In this document: positions 10,700-21,894 of the stretch, one piece after another
Layout of the letters: each line of letters starts with the position of its first letter
How positions within the stretch are numbered: the first letter of the stretch is position 1
From: Cristatella mucedo
Lineage: Eukaryota; Bryozoa; Phylactolaemata; Cristatellidae
Reading direction: 5' to 3'
DNA length: 49,213 bases
NCBI GenBank assembly: GCA_009760855.2
Contig: WPIO01000423.1
Location: 1-49,213, forward strand
The notes under the pieces: generated by a model
Database searches by the model: none
What the model saw: the letters and a program-made list of their open reading frames with translations, nothing else
Told to the model about the DNA's origin: nothing
Program-made: the position numbers and the translations under genes

Positions 10700-10870
10700 T
10701 CACAGAGGTAGGTGCTTGCTTTTTATGACACAGGTGGTGGGCTCAAGCCCTACAGTGGGCAATCCTTAATTGCTCACAACAAACCTTGATGATAACCTTT
10801 AAGGCAACTCAGCATTTACACAAATGTGGCTATTTAATTAAGCTTATAAATTACTATTCTAATTCAACTT
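10700..10870 (+). mobile_element. SINE family A, 5'-truncated copy
   Basis: GGTGGGCTCAAGCCCTACAG and GTGGGCAATCCTTAATTG, ending GGCTATTTAATTAAGCT, parallel the copy at 28,060-28,190. Confidence 0.55.
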
Positions 10871-11249
10871 AATAGGAGGTTCATAATATGCAGTCAGTGC
10901 ATATGACACTGTAAAAATACTTTAGCTAGTGTACAAGGCAGAACATGCGTCCACTGCAGCTCTGAAGTGCTCTGCTATAAAGCATAGGTACGTTTTAATA
11001 ACACCAAACGTACAGCATGGATTCACATTGAACCATATATCATAAATGCTCTCAATTTCTCAGCCACGTGTTCAGGATACTCGGGTTGCCAGACCATAAA
11101 GATTTTTCCACATCAGCCAGTCATCTGCCTCATTTCGTAATATGCAGCGCTTCTCTGCCTATCTCTTAGTGACTCATTTTCTTTTGAAGACAATTAAATA
11201 ATGCAGGAAGGATTTGTGAAGCTGATAAATTTTGTATTTGACTGACTGA
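10871..11249. other. No recognisable feature
   Basis: AT-rich noncoding host sequence; nothing identified. Confidence 0.4.
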
Positions 11250-11870
11250 TCATAATAGTATTAATAATAACAATACATTGATATAGCACCCTCAGAGAGA
11301 GCTAAATCTCTCTATCTAGGCACTTTACATGCAGAGGCTGCATACAAATTACTAAAAAAAAGTTTGGCAGTAACATCCGAAAGCAGCAGTCATAGTGTGA
11401 GCAGGTAAATGTCGTCATGTCAGGGGACTTTGTGACATGAGGCAGTAGTGAGTTTCATGCTGTGGGAGCAAAGGAACAAAAGGCACAGTCTCCTACGGTT
11501 TGAGGTTCGTATGAGGTATGACTGCACGATTCGATTCATAACAGCGACCTGCATTATTCTTTGCCTGGTAGGGAAGTAGATAAGATAGGCAGGCCAAAGC
11601 CAGAGCATGGGGGGACCTAAAAGCAAGTGACAGAACCTTGAAGTCGATGGGCTGTTTGATTGAGAGCCACTGCAGGTCGGCGAGAAGTGGCGTGGTGTGG
11701 TAATTTCGACACTTTCCACAGACGGGTCTGGCTTCGGAGCATTGCACCAGCAATGACCAGCTGATTGCACATGCAGGCAGACAAGCAAACAGTGAGTTAC
11801 ACAAGTTGATACGGGATGTGACAAGTGCTTGGTCAAATTTAGAAGCAGTTGACGAAATCCAAATCTCAAG
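11250..11870 (-). mobile_element. CR1/L2-type retrotransposon, RT C-terminus and 3' end
   Basis: In one minus frame: CNSLFACLPACAISWSLLVQ, then HTTPLLADLQWLSIKQPIDF and KVLSLAF, the well-known C-terminal block of CR1/L2 RT proteins. A frame change then leads to a GDCAFCSFAPTA-like stretch. The 3' region (GCACCCTCAGAGAGAGCT, CTTTACATGC) and an ATTAATAATAAC tail follow towards 11,255. It is inactive but the best-preserved minus copy. Confidence 0.7.
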
Positions 11871-11968
11871 TATAGGGTCTCTTAGCTAGCTCACTGCAGC
11901 TCTTGATCCAGGACACCTTGGTGCTTCCCTGGTGGTTAATAACAATTATAATAATCGGTAGTTAGTCA

Positions 11969-11993
11969 TAATAATAATAATAATAATAATAAT
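11969..11993. repeat. (AAT)n microsatellite
   Basis: About eight ATA/AAT units; probably a leftover retroelement tail. Confidence 0.85.
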
Positions 11994-12794
11994 GATACAT
12001 CGTATAGCAAGCATTAGAAAACATAAATTTCTATCCACCTGTTTTAAAACTTCATTGAACAGCCTCACCAGATGCTCCTGGCACAGTGATAGTGACATTG
12101 AACAGCTGACATTGCTTCATTAGTTTTACAGTTTCTAATAGCAAGCAGTAGTACTCCATAGCAATCACCAGCCTTAGCTAAAGTTCGACAATTACTACGA
12201 CAAAAACGCAGCGATACGTTGCATTAAATATAGTATCCCTGATCTTCGCATCCACATTTCTTCTGATGCAGCTTTCCTCTACCTGTCCAATTTATATCTA
12301 GGTCATCGACCCGGAAGGCAACTGACGAAAGCCAGGTTTATTTGTGTACGACTTAATATTTGGGCAGCCTTAACAGCAGCCCCCTCCGTCACAGTAGCAT
12401 AGGCAGTTGGTTACTCTGCTGTACGGTTTTACAGCTACCGGAAGCAGCGATCCCTGGTCAGCAGCAGCAGCTGCTGCTTCCCAAGCATCCCAGCCTCCAG
12501 GGAAGGCATGCATACAATGCATTCACTGCTCACACAGTCGATCGCCAGACCAGTATCTGCCCACTATCCAACTCCTTCTAGGTCTTTATACAGGCTCGGC
12601 AGCGGGGCAAACTCGCTGTCTGTCGGGCTGTTTGCCAGCAGCCGGCTCGGCACAGGGCATGAATGGACTAAGGAAATCAAAACCAACACATGAGCTGGCA
12701 ATGGAGGCAGGCACCTTCATCTGAATTTAAATCCATACTAAATTTATTCTTCGGACAATTATGTATGAGTTGACATCGACCAAAGGCAGAAACA
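11994..12794. other. No supported gene
   Basis: Open frames at 12,360-12,724 overlap each other in different frames, are rich in short codon runs (CAGCAG, GCTGCT), and have no domain or exon signals. I treat them as chance. Confidence 0.45.
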
Positions 12795-13126
12795 GTTCAC
12801 TGGGCACGGCAACAAACGGAATTCAGACAAATGCAAGAGCGATTCTTCCTGGATCTGGATAACCTCTGGGAGTGGGGGCGTGACAGATAACTTCAGGGAA
12901 TGGAAATGGCATTTCCAGCTTATCATAACTAAACTACGCTAAGAAAATCCACATTACTTTTTTTTATAAAAATAATAATAAAATCTGAAGCGAATTCAAT
13001 GATGTGAAGTTTAGGCTAAAAACCAACAGACAGCCTTTATGGTGGCGACTCGCTAACCCCACTCCACCTAACACACTTTGTCATATCTATGAATTCCTCT
13101 TCACTCATTTAGTGACACTGCTCATT
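12795..13126. repeat. Dispersed repeat Y, copy 1
   Basis: ACGGAATTCAGACAAAT, GACAGATAACTTCAGGGAAT and GGAAATGGCATTTCCA, in this order, recur at 15,860-15,990, and weaker similarity continues (ACTCACTAAC/ACTCGCTAAC, GAATTCCTC..CACTCATTT) to 16,200. One of two copies about 3 kb apart. Confidence 0.7.
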
Positions 13127-13555
13127 CAGGGGCGGAGCCAGGAGCCCCCCCCCCCACCCTCCTCGTTACCGAGCTGTTTCGGAGACGGTTACATCGTATG
13201 CGGGCAGCACAAGTGTACGTACGGATGTAGCCGTCATGTTGGCAGTTCCTGAGTAGGAAAAGAAGCGACAAGTTGTCCGTAGCGGCCGGTGAAAGAGGAG
13301 AAGCTAGACCACTGCTCGCCTAGCCGGTTACACAGCCCTTGCTGGCCCGTTGCAATTAAATTGGGCTTAGTCTGCCGATACTCTCCGACTGCAGCGCCTA
13401 ATGATGCGGTACTCCGCCCACCCGTCGATCGGGCTTGGTGAGGTGAGTCCGGCTGGGGCACAACGGCACTGTAAGCATGGCAACGCAGCACATAGGTACT
13501 TGCTTCTGTCCATGTGAGTGGGGCACTTACCCTCCTGCCCCCTGGCTTCGCCCTG
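13127..13555. mobile_element. MITE-like element with inverted ends
   Basis: It starts CAGGGGCGGAGCCAGGAG and ends, in inverted form, CAGGGCGAAGCCAGGGGGCA: about 20 bp of imperfect terminal inverted repeat, hAT-like. CATTC flanks both sides (13,122-13,126 shifted by one base, and 13,556-13,560), but an 8-bp hAT target duplication is not clear. There is no transposase inside; a C11 tract lies next to the left end. Confidence 0.55.
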
Positions 13556-13754
13556 CATTCGTTGGCCTCCACGACGTGCAGCCACAGCCGAAACATGTCA
13601 CAAGGGCATATGTAAAAATATCCCAAAAATGTCGGTCTTAAACAAAGAGCCTCGTGCGTTTATATATGACAACTATGCCGGCCGGACCGTTATAACGCAT
13701 GCCCGGTGCAATAAGAAGATAACCTGTAAAACCATTAAGTTAGCAAGCCTCTAA

Positions 13755-13940
13755 CCCCTAACCATGTTATTCTTGTTTCTGACCATGCCACCACTCACCA
13801 TTCCATCGTGTTTCCTTTGCAGTATATGTAAAATGCCCAGAAAGAGATTGAATTCTCAGAGAGTGCTTTATAAAATGCACTGTATATACGTGTGGAATAA
13901 TAATAATAATGCACTTGATAGAGCGCCCTCAGAGAATATT
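13755..13940. mobile_element. Two retroelement 3' ends, head to head
   Basis: 13,755-13,880 is a plus-oriented 3' end (TATGTAAAATGCCCAGAAAG, GAGAGTGCTTTATAAAATGC). 13,895-13,940 is a minus-oriented one (AATAATAATAATGCACTTGA, GCGCCCTCAGAG). Both belong to the same family as 5,281-5,627. Confidence 0.55.
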
Positions 13941-14699
13941 TTACAAATTTAGGGATCTCTACCCTCTCAAGCAAGCTTTAATATACGCCACACTGGGTTA
14001 GCCGGGCATGCGAGGTATTTGGCAAAGCTTTCAACTTATCCGCCAGAAGCAACGCTTTTTTATCGCATCTGCTTTGGTCGGCTCGCTCATCGCCGTGCTG
14101 AACCTGTCCCTTTGAGTATGTATGACGCTAGCCAGCGACACTTGACCTGGCAGTGCGATGGAAGCGATAGGCACTTATTCGTTTTTTGCATGATGCAGTA
14201 TGCTACTCACACCTGATCTTCTGATGCTTCGTCTTCTTGCCTCGATTGCCTAGTCCTAGCCCACTATGTCTCTCCCCATTACAAAAAGCTTGCGATACAT
14301 GCATATCCGACAGAATAACGGCTCGCTCAATGGCAGCATCCTTTATTTCGATTTTTGAAAGTATTCAATCTAGAATATCGCCTTATCATAAGCATCCATA
14401 AAGTAACTGCATAATTAAGTCGCCACACAAGGCTAGTCAGCCAGAAACAAAAAATGTCTACGTCGATGCTGAAATTCTATCTAGTATCAGCCGACACAAG
14501 CTGGTCGCATTGCACTGGCTCTGTTGGAACAAATTAGGTAAGCTTGACAGTATGTTACTCGGAAGCACTGAACCTAAACCATGTCACCTTAGCCGAGAAC
14601 GAGCCAACCGAAGCTCATGAGTCAACTGATCCTTAAACCCATAACCTATGGAACTCATCGGCAGCTACTATTCATCTGCTGCTAGTTAAAATTATTGTA
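13941..14699. other. No recognisable feature
   Basis: No gene, RNA or repeat identified in this host stretch. Confidence 0.4.
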
Positions 14700-15345
14700 A
14701 TTCCCTTTTGGCTGGGCTACCAAAGAAAGCTATTATGCCACTACAGACGACTATGAATATGGCTGCAAGGCTGGTTTTCAAGTCCCTGCGGTTTGAGCAC
14801 GTGTCACCTTTGCTGGAAGAGCTAGGATGGTTGCCGGTTCAGCAAAGGATACAGAGCAAAGTTCTTACGCTGACCCACAAGGCCCACCACGGCTTGGCTC
14901 CTTCATACCTAGCTGAATTGCTGCATCATTTTCAGCCTGTTCGCGCCCTCAGGTCCTGTGTGGACAATGAATTAGCTGTCCTATTCCTCTGCTTAAAGAC
15001 AGTTGGCGACAGAAGCTTTAGCTCTGCAGGTCCTAGACTGTGGAACTCGCCTCCACAATTCTTGCACAACGACATCTACTCTCCAACTGCCGACTATGAC
15101 GCATCCTTTTCAGCGGTCCTGAGTTGCTACTTTTATGCTACTCACTACCTCAACTGCTCTCCTAACTCTGATATGCTTCCCACTTTCTCTTTGTTGCGTG
15201 AGACGAAGTCTGTTGGCTACCGAATGCGTACCGAAAGCCGCTTAGGCTGTGAGTGTGCTATACAAAACTCTCCTGCGTAACACCCACACGGTCTTTATGA
15301 CTTTGTGGAGTTACTGACGGAGATACATTACATTACATTACATTA
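14700..15345 (+). pseudogene. CR1/L2-type RT C-terminus with (ATTAC)n tail
   Basis: The plus frame 14,708-15,280 encodes RLVFKSLRFEHVSPLLEELG, WLPVQQRIQSKVLTLTHKA, HHGLAPSYLAELL, RALRS and GDRSFSSAGPRLWNSP. All the conserved blocks of the region after the palm/thumb in CR1/L2 non-LTR reverse transcriptases are present, in order. It is open for 190 codons, then a short 3' UTR ends in four ATTAC units (15,324-15,345), a typical 3' tail for this class. It is 5'-truncated: the RT palm and endonuclease are missing. A second copy of the 3' part lies at 22,690-22,875. Confidence 0.8.
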
Positions 15346-15854
15346 AAAAGAGTGAAATTAGAAATTGTAGTTTGACGTTCACCCTAACGGCAGGTATGCG
15401 GCACCACTCAGAATACCACAGCAGGCTCAAAGACCTATATTAACACGGACTCTGCAGCAGCTCAATACGCTGCAGTCCTGCTCGGCGTCCTCAACGTAAC
15501 TCCCCGATCCTATGCTGCCCGTTCCTTAAATGGCACTGCCATAAATCACAAAAGCCCATCAACTAACAGTGTTGTTATATTCTCTGCTGACCCATAAATC
15601 ACTGTAAGTCATAAACTGGTCGTAGAAGTTATAACAATGCAAAAATGCTATTTACCCATAAACCTCTAACATCTTATAATAGCCACACATATTATGAATC
15701 GGATAGGCATTTTAATTGAACTTAATTTAGATCCTGGCCTTACACATAAGCTGCAGTGCGAAAGCCCACGATCTCCATCCACAAAGCCTACCAAAAGCCA
15801 TTTATTCGGCCGAATCAAGAGTGCACTCTCAACTTCTAGCCTTGTAACAGTCTC
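15346..15854. other. No recognisable feature
   Basis: Noncoding host DNA between a retroelement tail and repeat Y; the open frame at 15,694 has no domain. Confidence 0.4.
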
Positions 15855-16205
15855 AGCAAACGGAATTCAGACAAATACCAGTGCAATTCGTCACCACGCC
15901 TGGCGAACATCTATACGAGAGGGGGGCGACAGATAACTTCAGGGAATGGAAATGGCATTTCCAACTTATCACTACTAATTTACGCTCACAGAATCCATAT
16001 ATTTTATTATAGCAAAATATTTAAAATCAAAATTCAGTAAAGTTACCTTAACAATAGACACCTCAATGTTGGTGACTCACTAACTCCAGCCCAGCTAATG
16101 TACCTAGTATTATCTAAGAATTAAGAATTCCTCGGCACTCATTTCGTTTCCAGACCTTTGCGATGCCGTCCATTCAAGGGCAGAGCCAAGAGCAACCACA
16201 CTTGC
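15855..16205. repeat. Dispersed repeat Y, copy 2
   Basis: Pairs with 12,795-13,126 (see that entry). It ends in AAGGGCAGAGCCAAGAGC, a decayed form of the CAGGGGCGGAGCCAGGAG end seen at 13,127, so repeat Y and the MITE end may be one larger unit. Confidence 0.65.
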
Positions 16206-16544
16206 ATGCTAACCATGTCACCCCTATCTTGGTTTTCATGGGTAGACAATTTGTCCAAGTTTCCGGTAAACAATTTGCTGGCTAATACTGAGAGGCCTCA
16301 CTCCCCAGATGTTAGCAGCTCGGCAGAAAAGTTTTAAGCCTTCTTTACTTGTAAAGATTCGTCCACATTCTTTAGCCTCCGTTAAGCCCTGTCGGACTAA
16401 AGCATTTGCAGAATCGCAACCTGTAAGCTTCCTTGAAAGATTTTCAGAGGTTTCTTCATGAGATCTGGCTACCTTAATAAGGTCTAGTACAAAAAAGCTA
16501 ATCTCCTGAAGACCTACCCATGAAGACCTGAAGACGTCACCCCC
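16206..16544. other. No recognisable feature
   Basis: No gene or repeat identified. Confidence 0.4.
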
Positions 16545-16695
16545 TGACCGTTTTATTCTCGTTGCTTATTGAGCATGTGCTGCCACTGACCGCTCGATCG
16601 ATCGATCGTGCTTCTTCTTCAGCAATTGTATGGCGCCTAGAAAGCGATTAAACTATCTGTGGGCGTGTTATCGAATGCATTGTAATTATAATAAG
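16545..16695 (+). mobile_element. Retroelement 3' end, plus orientation
   Basis: Same family 3' end: ATTGTATGGCGCCTAGAAAG, then GCATTGTAATTATAATAA. Contains a (GATC)-rich CGATCGATCGATCG stretch. Confidence 0.45.
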
Positions 16696-16768
16696 CAGCT
16701 CTCGCTGCTTCGCTCGCAATCAACAGCACGGCGATAATGGCCTGCGACGAGGTTCAAGTAGCCTGCTA

Positions 16769-16773
16769 GCGAA

Positions 16774-16824
<51 letters not shown>

Positions 16825-16828
16825 CGCT
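16769..16828. repeat. (GA)n tract inside a small inverted repeat
   Basis: An uninterrupted run of about 23 AG units (16,776-16,821) is bracketed by AGCGAAGC and GCTTCGCT, so one strand could form a hairpin with the tract as loop. Open frames across it are artefacts of the dinucleotide repeat. Confidence 0.9.
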
Positions 16829-16846
16829 GCGGGGAATAACAACAGC

Positions 16847-17161
16847 ATGAGTGTTTCGGCGGCGAAGAACATCTGTGAGAGCTTCTCGGTGCTGAGCACA
16901 GAGCAGCACAACCGCAAGATGGCGGAGTGGAACTCCGAGAACGGTGAGGCCATCAGGAGCCGCAGTGGTGTTCGAAGTGCGGGATCGGCCGCTGACGAGC
17001 ACATGCGACCGGCCATCGATGCTCCCACGGAGGTGACCTACGGGAACCACCTTACAGTGGGAGAGGTGCCCCACCCTTGCCTAAAGGTGGACAGCATCTA
17101 CGACCGGCTGCTCGCGAGGGGCAGCGCTTACGTGAGCCTCCTGCGAATGTCGGTCATTTAG
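16847..17161 (+). CDS. Unidentified 104-codon open frame
   Basis: The frame starts MSVSAAKNICESFSVL just downstream of the (GA)n tract and ends TAG at 17,161. It is GC-rich, has balanced composition and a fairly good start context (AGCATGA), and does not overlap a recognised repeat. It has no signal peptide, membrane segment or family motif that I recognise. It could be the end of a retroelement gene, because an LTR-like segment follows directly, or an exon, or chance. Confidence 0.3.
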   Translation: MSVSAAKNICESFSVLSTEQHNRKMAEWNSENGEAIRSRSGVRSAGSAADEHMRPAIDAPTEVTYGNHLTVGEVPHPCLKVDSIYDRLLARGSAYVSLLRMSVI

Positions 17162-17540
17162 CATGCACGAGTTTTGGGCCGAGAGCGCTGCCCCCCCCCC
17201 CAGTCAGGCTGGCTGACTATGTGGCTTTTGAAAATCTTTGGGGGAAGGGATGTTGTGTGTGCCTGTTGCTTCTTGGCCACTGGTGTGCTGTGCCCCTCTC
17301 TCGGCAGGTGTTTTGGCGGTTGGCTAGGTGCGGCCTTTGATGTGGGCTTGTGGCCCACAGTGATGGCTCACCACCGATGCACTCCCTTATCTGTGGGGAG
17401 TCAGCCCCTAGCTTATATATGTACCCCCTGGGGGAATAAAGCGAGAGTCTCGTTCACCGCTCACGTTCGCCAGCTCCTGTCTTTGTGTCTCTGTGAGACT
17501 CCACCAGTGCTGCTGCAGCCGGAGACACAGTAACGTAACA
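17162..17540 (+). mobile_element. LTR-like segment (possible solo LTR)
   Basis: A TATA box (CTTATATATG, about 17,412-17,421) is followed by AATAAA (17,435-17,440) 15-25 bp on, the compact arrangement of a retroviral/LTR R region. The segment ends in GTAACGTAACA (17,540), a possible CA terminus. The 5' end and a target duplication could not be fixed, so the left limit is a guess. Confidence 0.4.
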
Positions 17541-17624
17541 TGATTTATCCAAAATTTTGACTTGTAAGCAGTCCTACGTGTGTAATGATAATGAATCTCT
17601 GGTTTCTCCGAGCTGTGCTGGGTT

Positions 17625-17775
17625 GGCCCAGTAGTTAAGTAGCTCGCTCCGACCTAAGCAAAGGTGATTGCATATGAGAGGTCGTAGACTCGAGCCCTGT
17701 GGCATGCGTGAAGCACCTGAATGGAGGTTAAGTTTCTGTTAGGAAGCAATCCAAATAAATCTTTATAAAGTGGAT
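17625..17775 (+). mobile_element. tRNA-like SINE, family B
   Basis: TTGGCCCAGTAGTTAAGTAG (A-box-like), GAGGTCGTAGACTCGAGCCC (B-box-like), then GTGAAGCACCTGAATGGAGG. Second copy of the family at 8,375. Confidence 0.55.
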
Positions 17776-18440
17776 AAACTCTGGGTATGACGCCAGGCTG
17801 TGAGCCTACATCTAGCGATGGAGACTCAGAGAATTGCCATATGCGGATGTGAACGAGGTCATTCTGGTCATTTTATTCTCAGGCATCTTTAGGCAGTACC
17901 TTCTTCACAGAAATCCTTAGACTGCGAACGTTTCAGTTGGAGTGCTGTGCTGTTGTCGTACGTTGAAATCCCTCTCGGAGAACCTACATAATTCATGGAC
18001 CCGATACAACGTAGGGGTACACTGAACGTACGAGGCTATTGTTTCACTTAAAAATGAACTGCGTTTTAAAACTTAGACCCTCCTCGGGTGACCCTCTCAC
18101 CTCTTAACAACGCACCACTGCATCAACAGAGCCCGTTCGGGCCGAGTGGATTCGGCCTCCGAGCCGACGTCGGCGGAGGGAGCTAGTCGGCCTGTGACGT
18201 CACCGTCTGCTGGACTAAGGCCCATCGCTAGACGGGCGGGAGCACAGTCACCTGCCGCCCACGAATTCGCAGGGCTGGAATCCAACGCCGCAAACGCAGC
18301 CGACGATTACTGCGAGACCCTCGAGTGCTGCGTGCGAACGTTCTGGGAGCGTGGCGGTCTTCCGCACGGCGCCTGGCTACGGAGTGGAGTGCGACAGCGA
18401 CTACTTTAACGGAGCCTGGACCTAACTACCGACTGAAGTC
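17776..18440. other. GC-rich stretch before a weak exon candidate
   Basis: Composition rises and CpG becomes frequent from about 18,090 to 18,400. The open frames on both strands there have no domain. It could be a promoter/CpG-rich region for the candidate exon at 18,441; nothing proves it. Confidence 0.3.
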
Positions 18441-18551
18441 ATGATGTCGCCTGACTTGAGGGCCATCGAAAAGAAGCTACGGACTGAAACACCCTTTCTC
18501 CACTTAAGCTATGCACTGCGGTTTGCGGTGGAGTATTTGTTGGCGCTAAAG
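18441..18551 (+). CDS. Candidate coding exon with donor site
   Basis: ATG at 18,441 (MMSPDLRAIEKKLRTETPFL) runs 37 codons to LLALK followed by GTGAGT, a strong splice donor at the end of an amphipathic, globular-looking peptide. If real, its continuation would lie past the fold-back element inserted at 18,630, perhaps near 21,895-22,197. No family recognised. Confidence 0.35.
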
Positions 18552-18629
18552 GTGAGTAACAGACGGCGCCACGGTTTACGTCGCCTGCGACCTAACAGCA
18601 TCTGGTTAGGGATTTTTGTCGAGGACTAC

Positions 18630-19127
18630 GGTTTCGACGAATTACAGCAATCCACTCTAATTAGGGTCGCAACGACCAGACGTAAGCGTTGCAGAGCTCA
18701 AATTATTTGCTGATATTGTAGTATACGTTCAAATTTATGTCCTCAAAATTTCATGTCGCTGCGCGAACGCTCACTTATGCAAATGGATTTTGGCGAATAG
18801 CTCCAAAAACTCTGGAATATCAATCTATGCTACACGCACAATGTACCCAGAAAATTTCGCGTGATTCCGCTCACTTGTTTAACGAAGTCCACTAAAAATG
18901 GATTGCAGTGGCACAGGCCAATACCTCAGTCTACCGCAATCTACATCAATCCACTGCATTCCACCATGCAACTAAAGAACTCCTGATCGAAAAGATTTTT
19001 TTTGTGTCTGCATATGACAGCACACTTTGCGGATATTGCAGTAAAGAAATTTTGCTTGCAGTAGCACGGCCGTTCTCGTGCAATGCCCGGCAATCGACGG
19101 CAGTAGCCCGGGCCAAGACTGCAATCC
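18630..19127 (+). repeat. Left inverted repeat of fold-back element
   Basis: Contains GGGTCGCAACGACCAGACGT, a CATGTCGCTGCGCGAACGCT block and, near its inner end, AGCCCGGGCCAAGACTGCAA. All are matched in inverted order at 21,315-21,891. Roughly 80-85% identical by eye. Confidence 0.8.
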
Positions 19128-19439
19128 ACTTTAACCTACAGAATCCACCGCATAAAAAATCGAAATACATTGCGCCGAGGTCCAGGTTTTATTGCACATA
19201 TAGGTGCGCCGTCTTGTGTGCACAACCACGTAAAATAAAAAAAATGTGCAACCTTGCACTGTGGCAAATGGGCGGCAATCGCCTGAAATGACCTGGAAGA
19301 CTACCACAATCCACTCTGTTCCACTGAAAATCATCCTCAAATCGCCAGCGCGAAGCTCTAAATGGCATTGCATATACGACTAGACTCAGTTCAAAGTGCA
19401 TCCACAAAATTTCGCTCCATTTGCACATGTTCTCATGCA

Positions 19440-21300
19440 GTGAATTGCAATTGACTGCAACGACCTGGTCCCATACCCCAATCCACCTCAATCCGCCGAA
19501 ATCCACTGCAATCTGCTACACAGCGACCAGAAAGCATACACTAGAAGCTCTAATCATAATTGGGCGCTGCTCTACTCTTCGGTTATTGTGTACTTACATA
19601 ACTCCACCGAAATTGCCTCGGCCGTTCTGCAGCAATGCACTGCAATCGACTGCAACTGCCCGGGCCAGTACGTCGATGTACCGCAACCCGCCGAAAAACG
19701 ACCAGAATACGTACACTTTAAGCTCTAATAGTGATTGTAAGTTTCTCTATTTTTTGTTATTGCGTAATCCCACAATTTTACTACAATCACCTCAATCTTT
19801 CGTCATTGTTGCACTGCAATTGACTGCAATGGCCCTGGCCAATACCTCAATTTACAGCAATCTGATGCAAAATTCCCTAAAATCGGTTTCACAATGCTTC
19901 AATTTTGAATGCATGTTGCAAAGCACACTGGTTAAATTCAACCACATAATTTTAACCAATTGCTCTCGTACAATCTCGGGCAATGCATGGCAATCGACGG
20001 CAACAGCTCTGCTCGAATCAGCAATACACTACTATCCGTGGCCATTTGACACTAAATTGGCTGCACGAAGTGCCGCTTGTCATCGCATTTCACATTTCTT
20101 TTTGTTGATAGTGAAATCGTATGACTTTCAAGCTATTTTGCACGTTAATTATCAACAATACACGGCAATTGACAGCAATGGCAAGAATACCGAAAGCCGT
20201 GGTAAATCAACGGGAAATCGGCTGCACCAAGCTCCAATTTTCATTTCGCGTAACATCTCACTGTGTGCACACATACTTTCAACCAGGTCTGATAATTCAA
20301 TCGTGGGCAATACATGGCAATTGACGGCAATGGCCCGGGCAAATATGGCAATTCATTATGGTCCGTCGCACATCACTGGATAGTGACTGTGCCAAAATCA
20401 AATACAGCTTACCTGTCACAGCCCACTGTGTTGAAAGTGCAATCAAATCTTTTCAACCAATCGGCTACTTTAAATCGTGAACTATGAACGGCAATCGACA
20501 GCAATGTCCTGGGCCGATACTTCAAGTCCTGGCGAATTGAAGAGAAATTGGCAGCCCGATAGCCTCAATTGTCATTACATACAACATTCCGCTTCATACA
20601 AAGTAAAACCGTAGATTTTTCAAGATGCTTTGAGTGGTAACTGTCAGCAATGCACTGCAATGAACAGCAATGGTAGGGGCCGATAGCGAAATCCGTGGTA
20701 AATCGACAAGATTGGCTGAAATAAACTGCAACTATCATTCCACGTAACATGTACCTGTGTTCGCGCATAATTTTTACCCATGGTACGCATTCAATCGACG
20801 GCAACCCACGGCAATCGACGGCAATGGCCCAGGGAAATACGCAAATCCATAACGGACAGTTACAAATGCACCGACAGTTGCTGAGAGAAGCTTCAACTTT
20901 TTTTGCGCATTGCACTTCACTGCATAAAAAGTGCAGCCACATTCTTTTATACAATCGACAAAGACACAATCGAGGGCAATGCACGGCAATGGCCCAGTCT
21001 CTGCAGCAATCTGGTTCAAATTTGCTGGAAATTGGCTGTTTGAATTTGTAATTCCCACTTCATAACGCTCACTGTGGGCGCGCATGCTGTCCTTTTTTTT
21101 ATTCAACCTTGGGCAATCGACGGCAATTGCCTAAGTCATTACAGCAATCTATGATCGTCTGTTACATCTATTAACAAAGCTGGTGGGAGGAGATCGCATT
21201 TTTCTTGCGTAACAGTGCGCTGCATTAAAAGTGCAACCGTGTACTATCAACCAATCCTGAACGTACATGAGAGGGCAATGCGCGGCAATCGACGGCAACG
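19440..21300. repeat. Internal tandem repeat, ~170 bp period
   Basis: The anchor CAAT(T/C)GAC(G/T/A)GCAA occurs near 19,446, 19,648, 19,816, 19,990, 20,165, 20,317, 20,490, 20,811, 21,114 and 21,285, with weaker forms near 20,660 and 20,975. Spacing is 140-175 bp, most often 168-175, close to one nucleosome repeat. Units have drifted apart between anchors. Confidence 0.7.
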
Positions 21301-21314
21301 GCATGGGAAAATAC

Positions 21315-21891
21315 GGATTGCAGTCTTGGCCCGGGCTACTGCCGTCGATTGCAGGGCATTGCAATAGAATGGCCATGCAAATGCAAGCAAAATTTCTTTA
21401 ATGCAATATCCACAAAGTGTGCTGTCATATGCATTAAAAAAAGCGTCATTTCGATCAGGATTTCTGTAGTTGCATGGTGGAATGCATAGGATTGCTGTGG
21501 GTTGCGGTAGATTGCAGTATTGTCGTGGGCCACTGCAATCCTATTTCAGTGGACTTCGTTAAACAAGCGAGCGGAATCACGCATAATTTTCTGGGTAAAT
21601 TTCGCGTGTAGCCTAGTTTGATATTCTTGAGTTGTTGGAGGTATTCGCTGCAGATTTGGTGTTAATTGACGAGAACTAGAATGGATTCCGGAGGATTGTG
21701 GCGGATTGCAGTATAGGCGTCCGGCGCTAAAACCCATTCTCATAAGTGAGCGTGTTCGCAGCGACATGAAATTTTGTGAACAGATAAATTTGAACGTGTA
21801 CTACAATATCAGAAAATAATTTGAGCTCAGCAACGCTTACGTCTGGTCGTTGCGACCCTACTTAGAGTGGATTGCAGTAGTTCCTCGAACC
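21315..21891 (-). repeat. Right inverted repeat of fold-back element
   Basis: Inverted match of 18,630-19,127, about 80 bp longer because of extra sequence near 21,660-21,740 (GGATTCCGGAGGATTGTGG), which may be lost from the left copy. Confidence 0.8.
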
Positions 21892-21894
21892 CGA

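Larger units (their letters stand above)
18630..21891. mobile_element. Fold-back element with long inverted ends and ~170 bp internal repeats
   Basis: The two ends are long inverted repeats (18,630-19,127 and 21,315-21,891). They begin GGTTTCGACGAATTACAGCA and, inverted, GGTTCGAGGAACTACTGCAA. Between them lie about ten or more copies of a ~170 bp unit anchored on CAATCGACGGCAATGGCCC. No transposase or other convincing ORF occurs, so it is a non-autonomous fold-back transposon or a palindromic satellite block. The long open frames across it (for example 19,421-20,383) contain the repeat translated and are not genes. Confidence 0.75.

Noticed and set aside
12360-12724. Host coding exon
   Set aside because: Three overlapping frames are open, composition is codon-repeat driven, and no splice sites or domain are visible.
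16720-17074. Two overlapping minus-strand ORFs with Ser-Leu runs
   Set aside because: They are open only because of the (GA)n tract, which has no stop in most frames.
19440-21300. CRISPR array or protein-coding repeat gene (320-codon open frame)
   Set aside because: Units are ~170 bp and diverged, with no short identical repeats and unique spacers. The open frame is just the satellite unit translated; other frames are open too.
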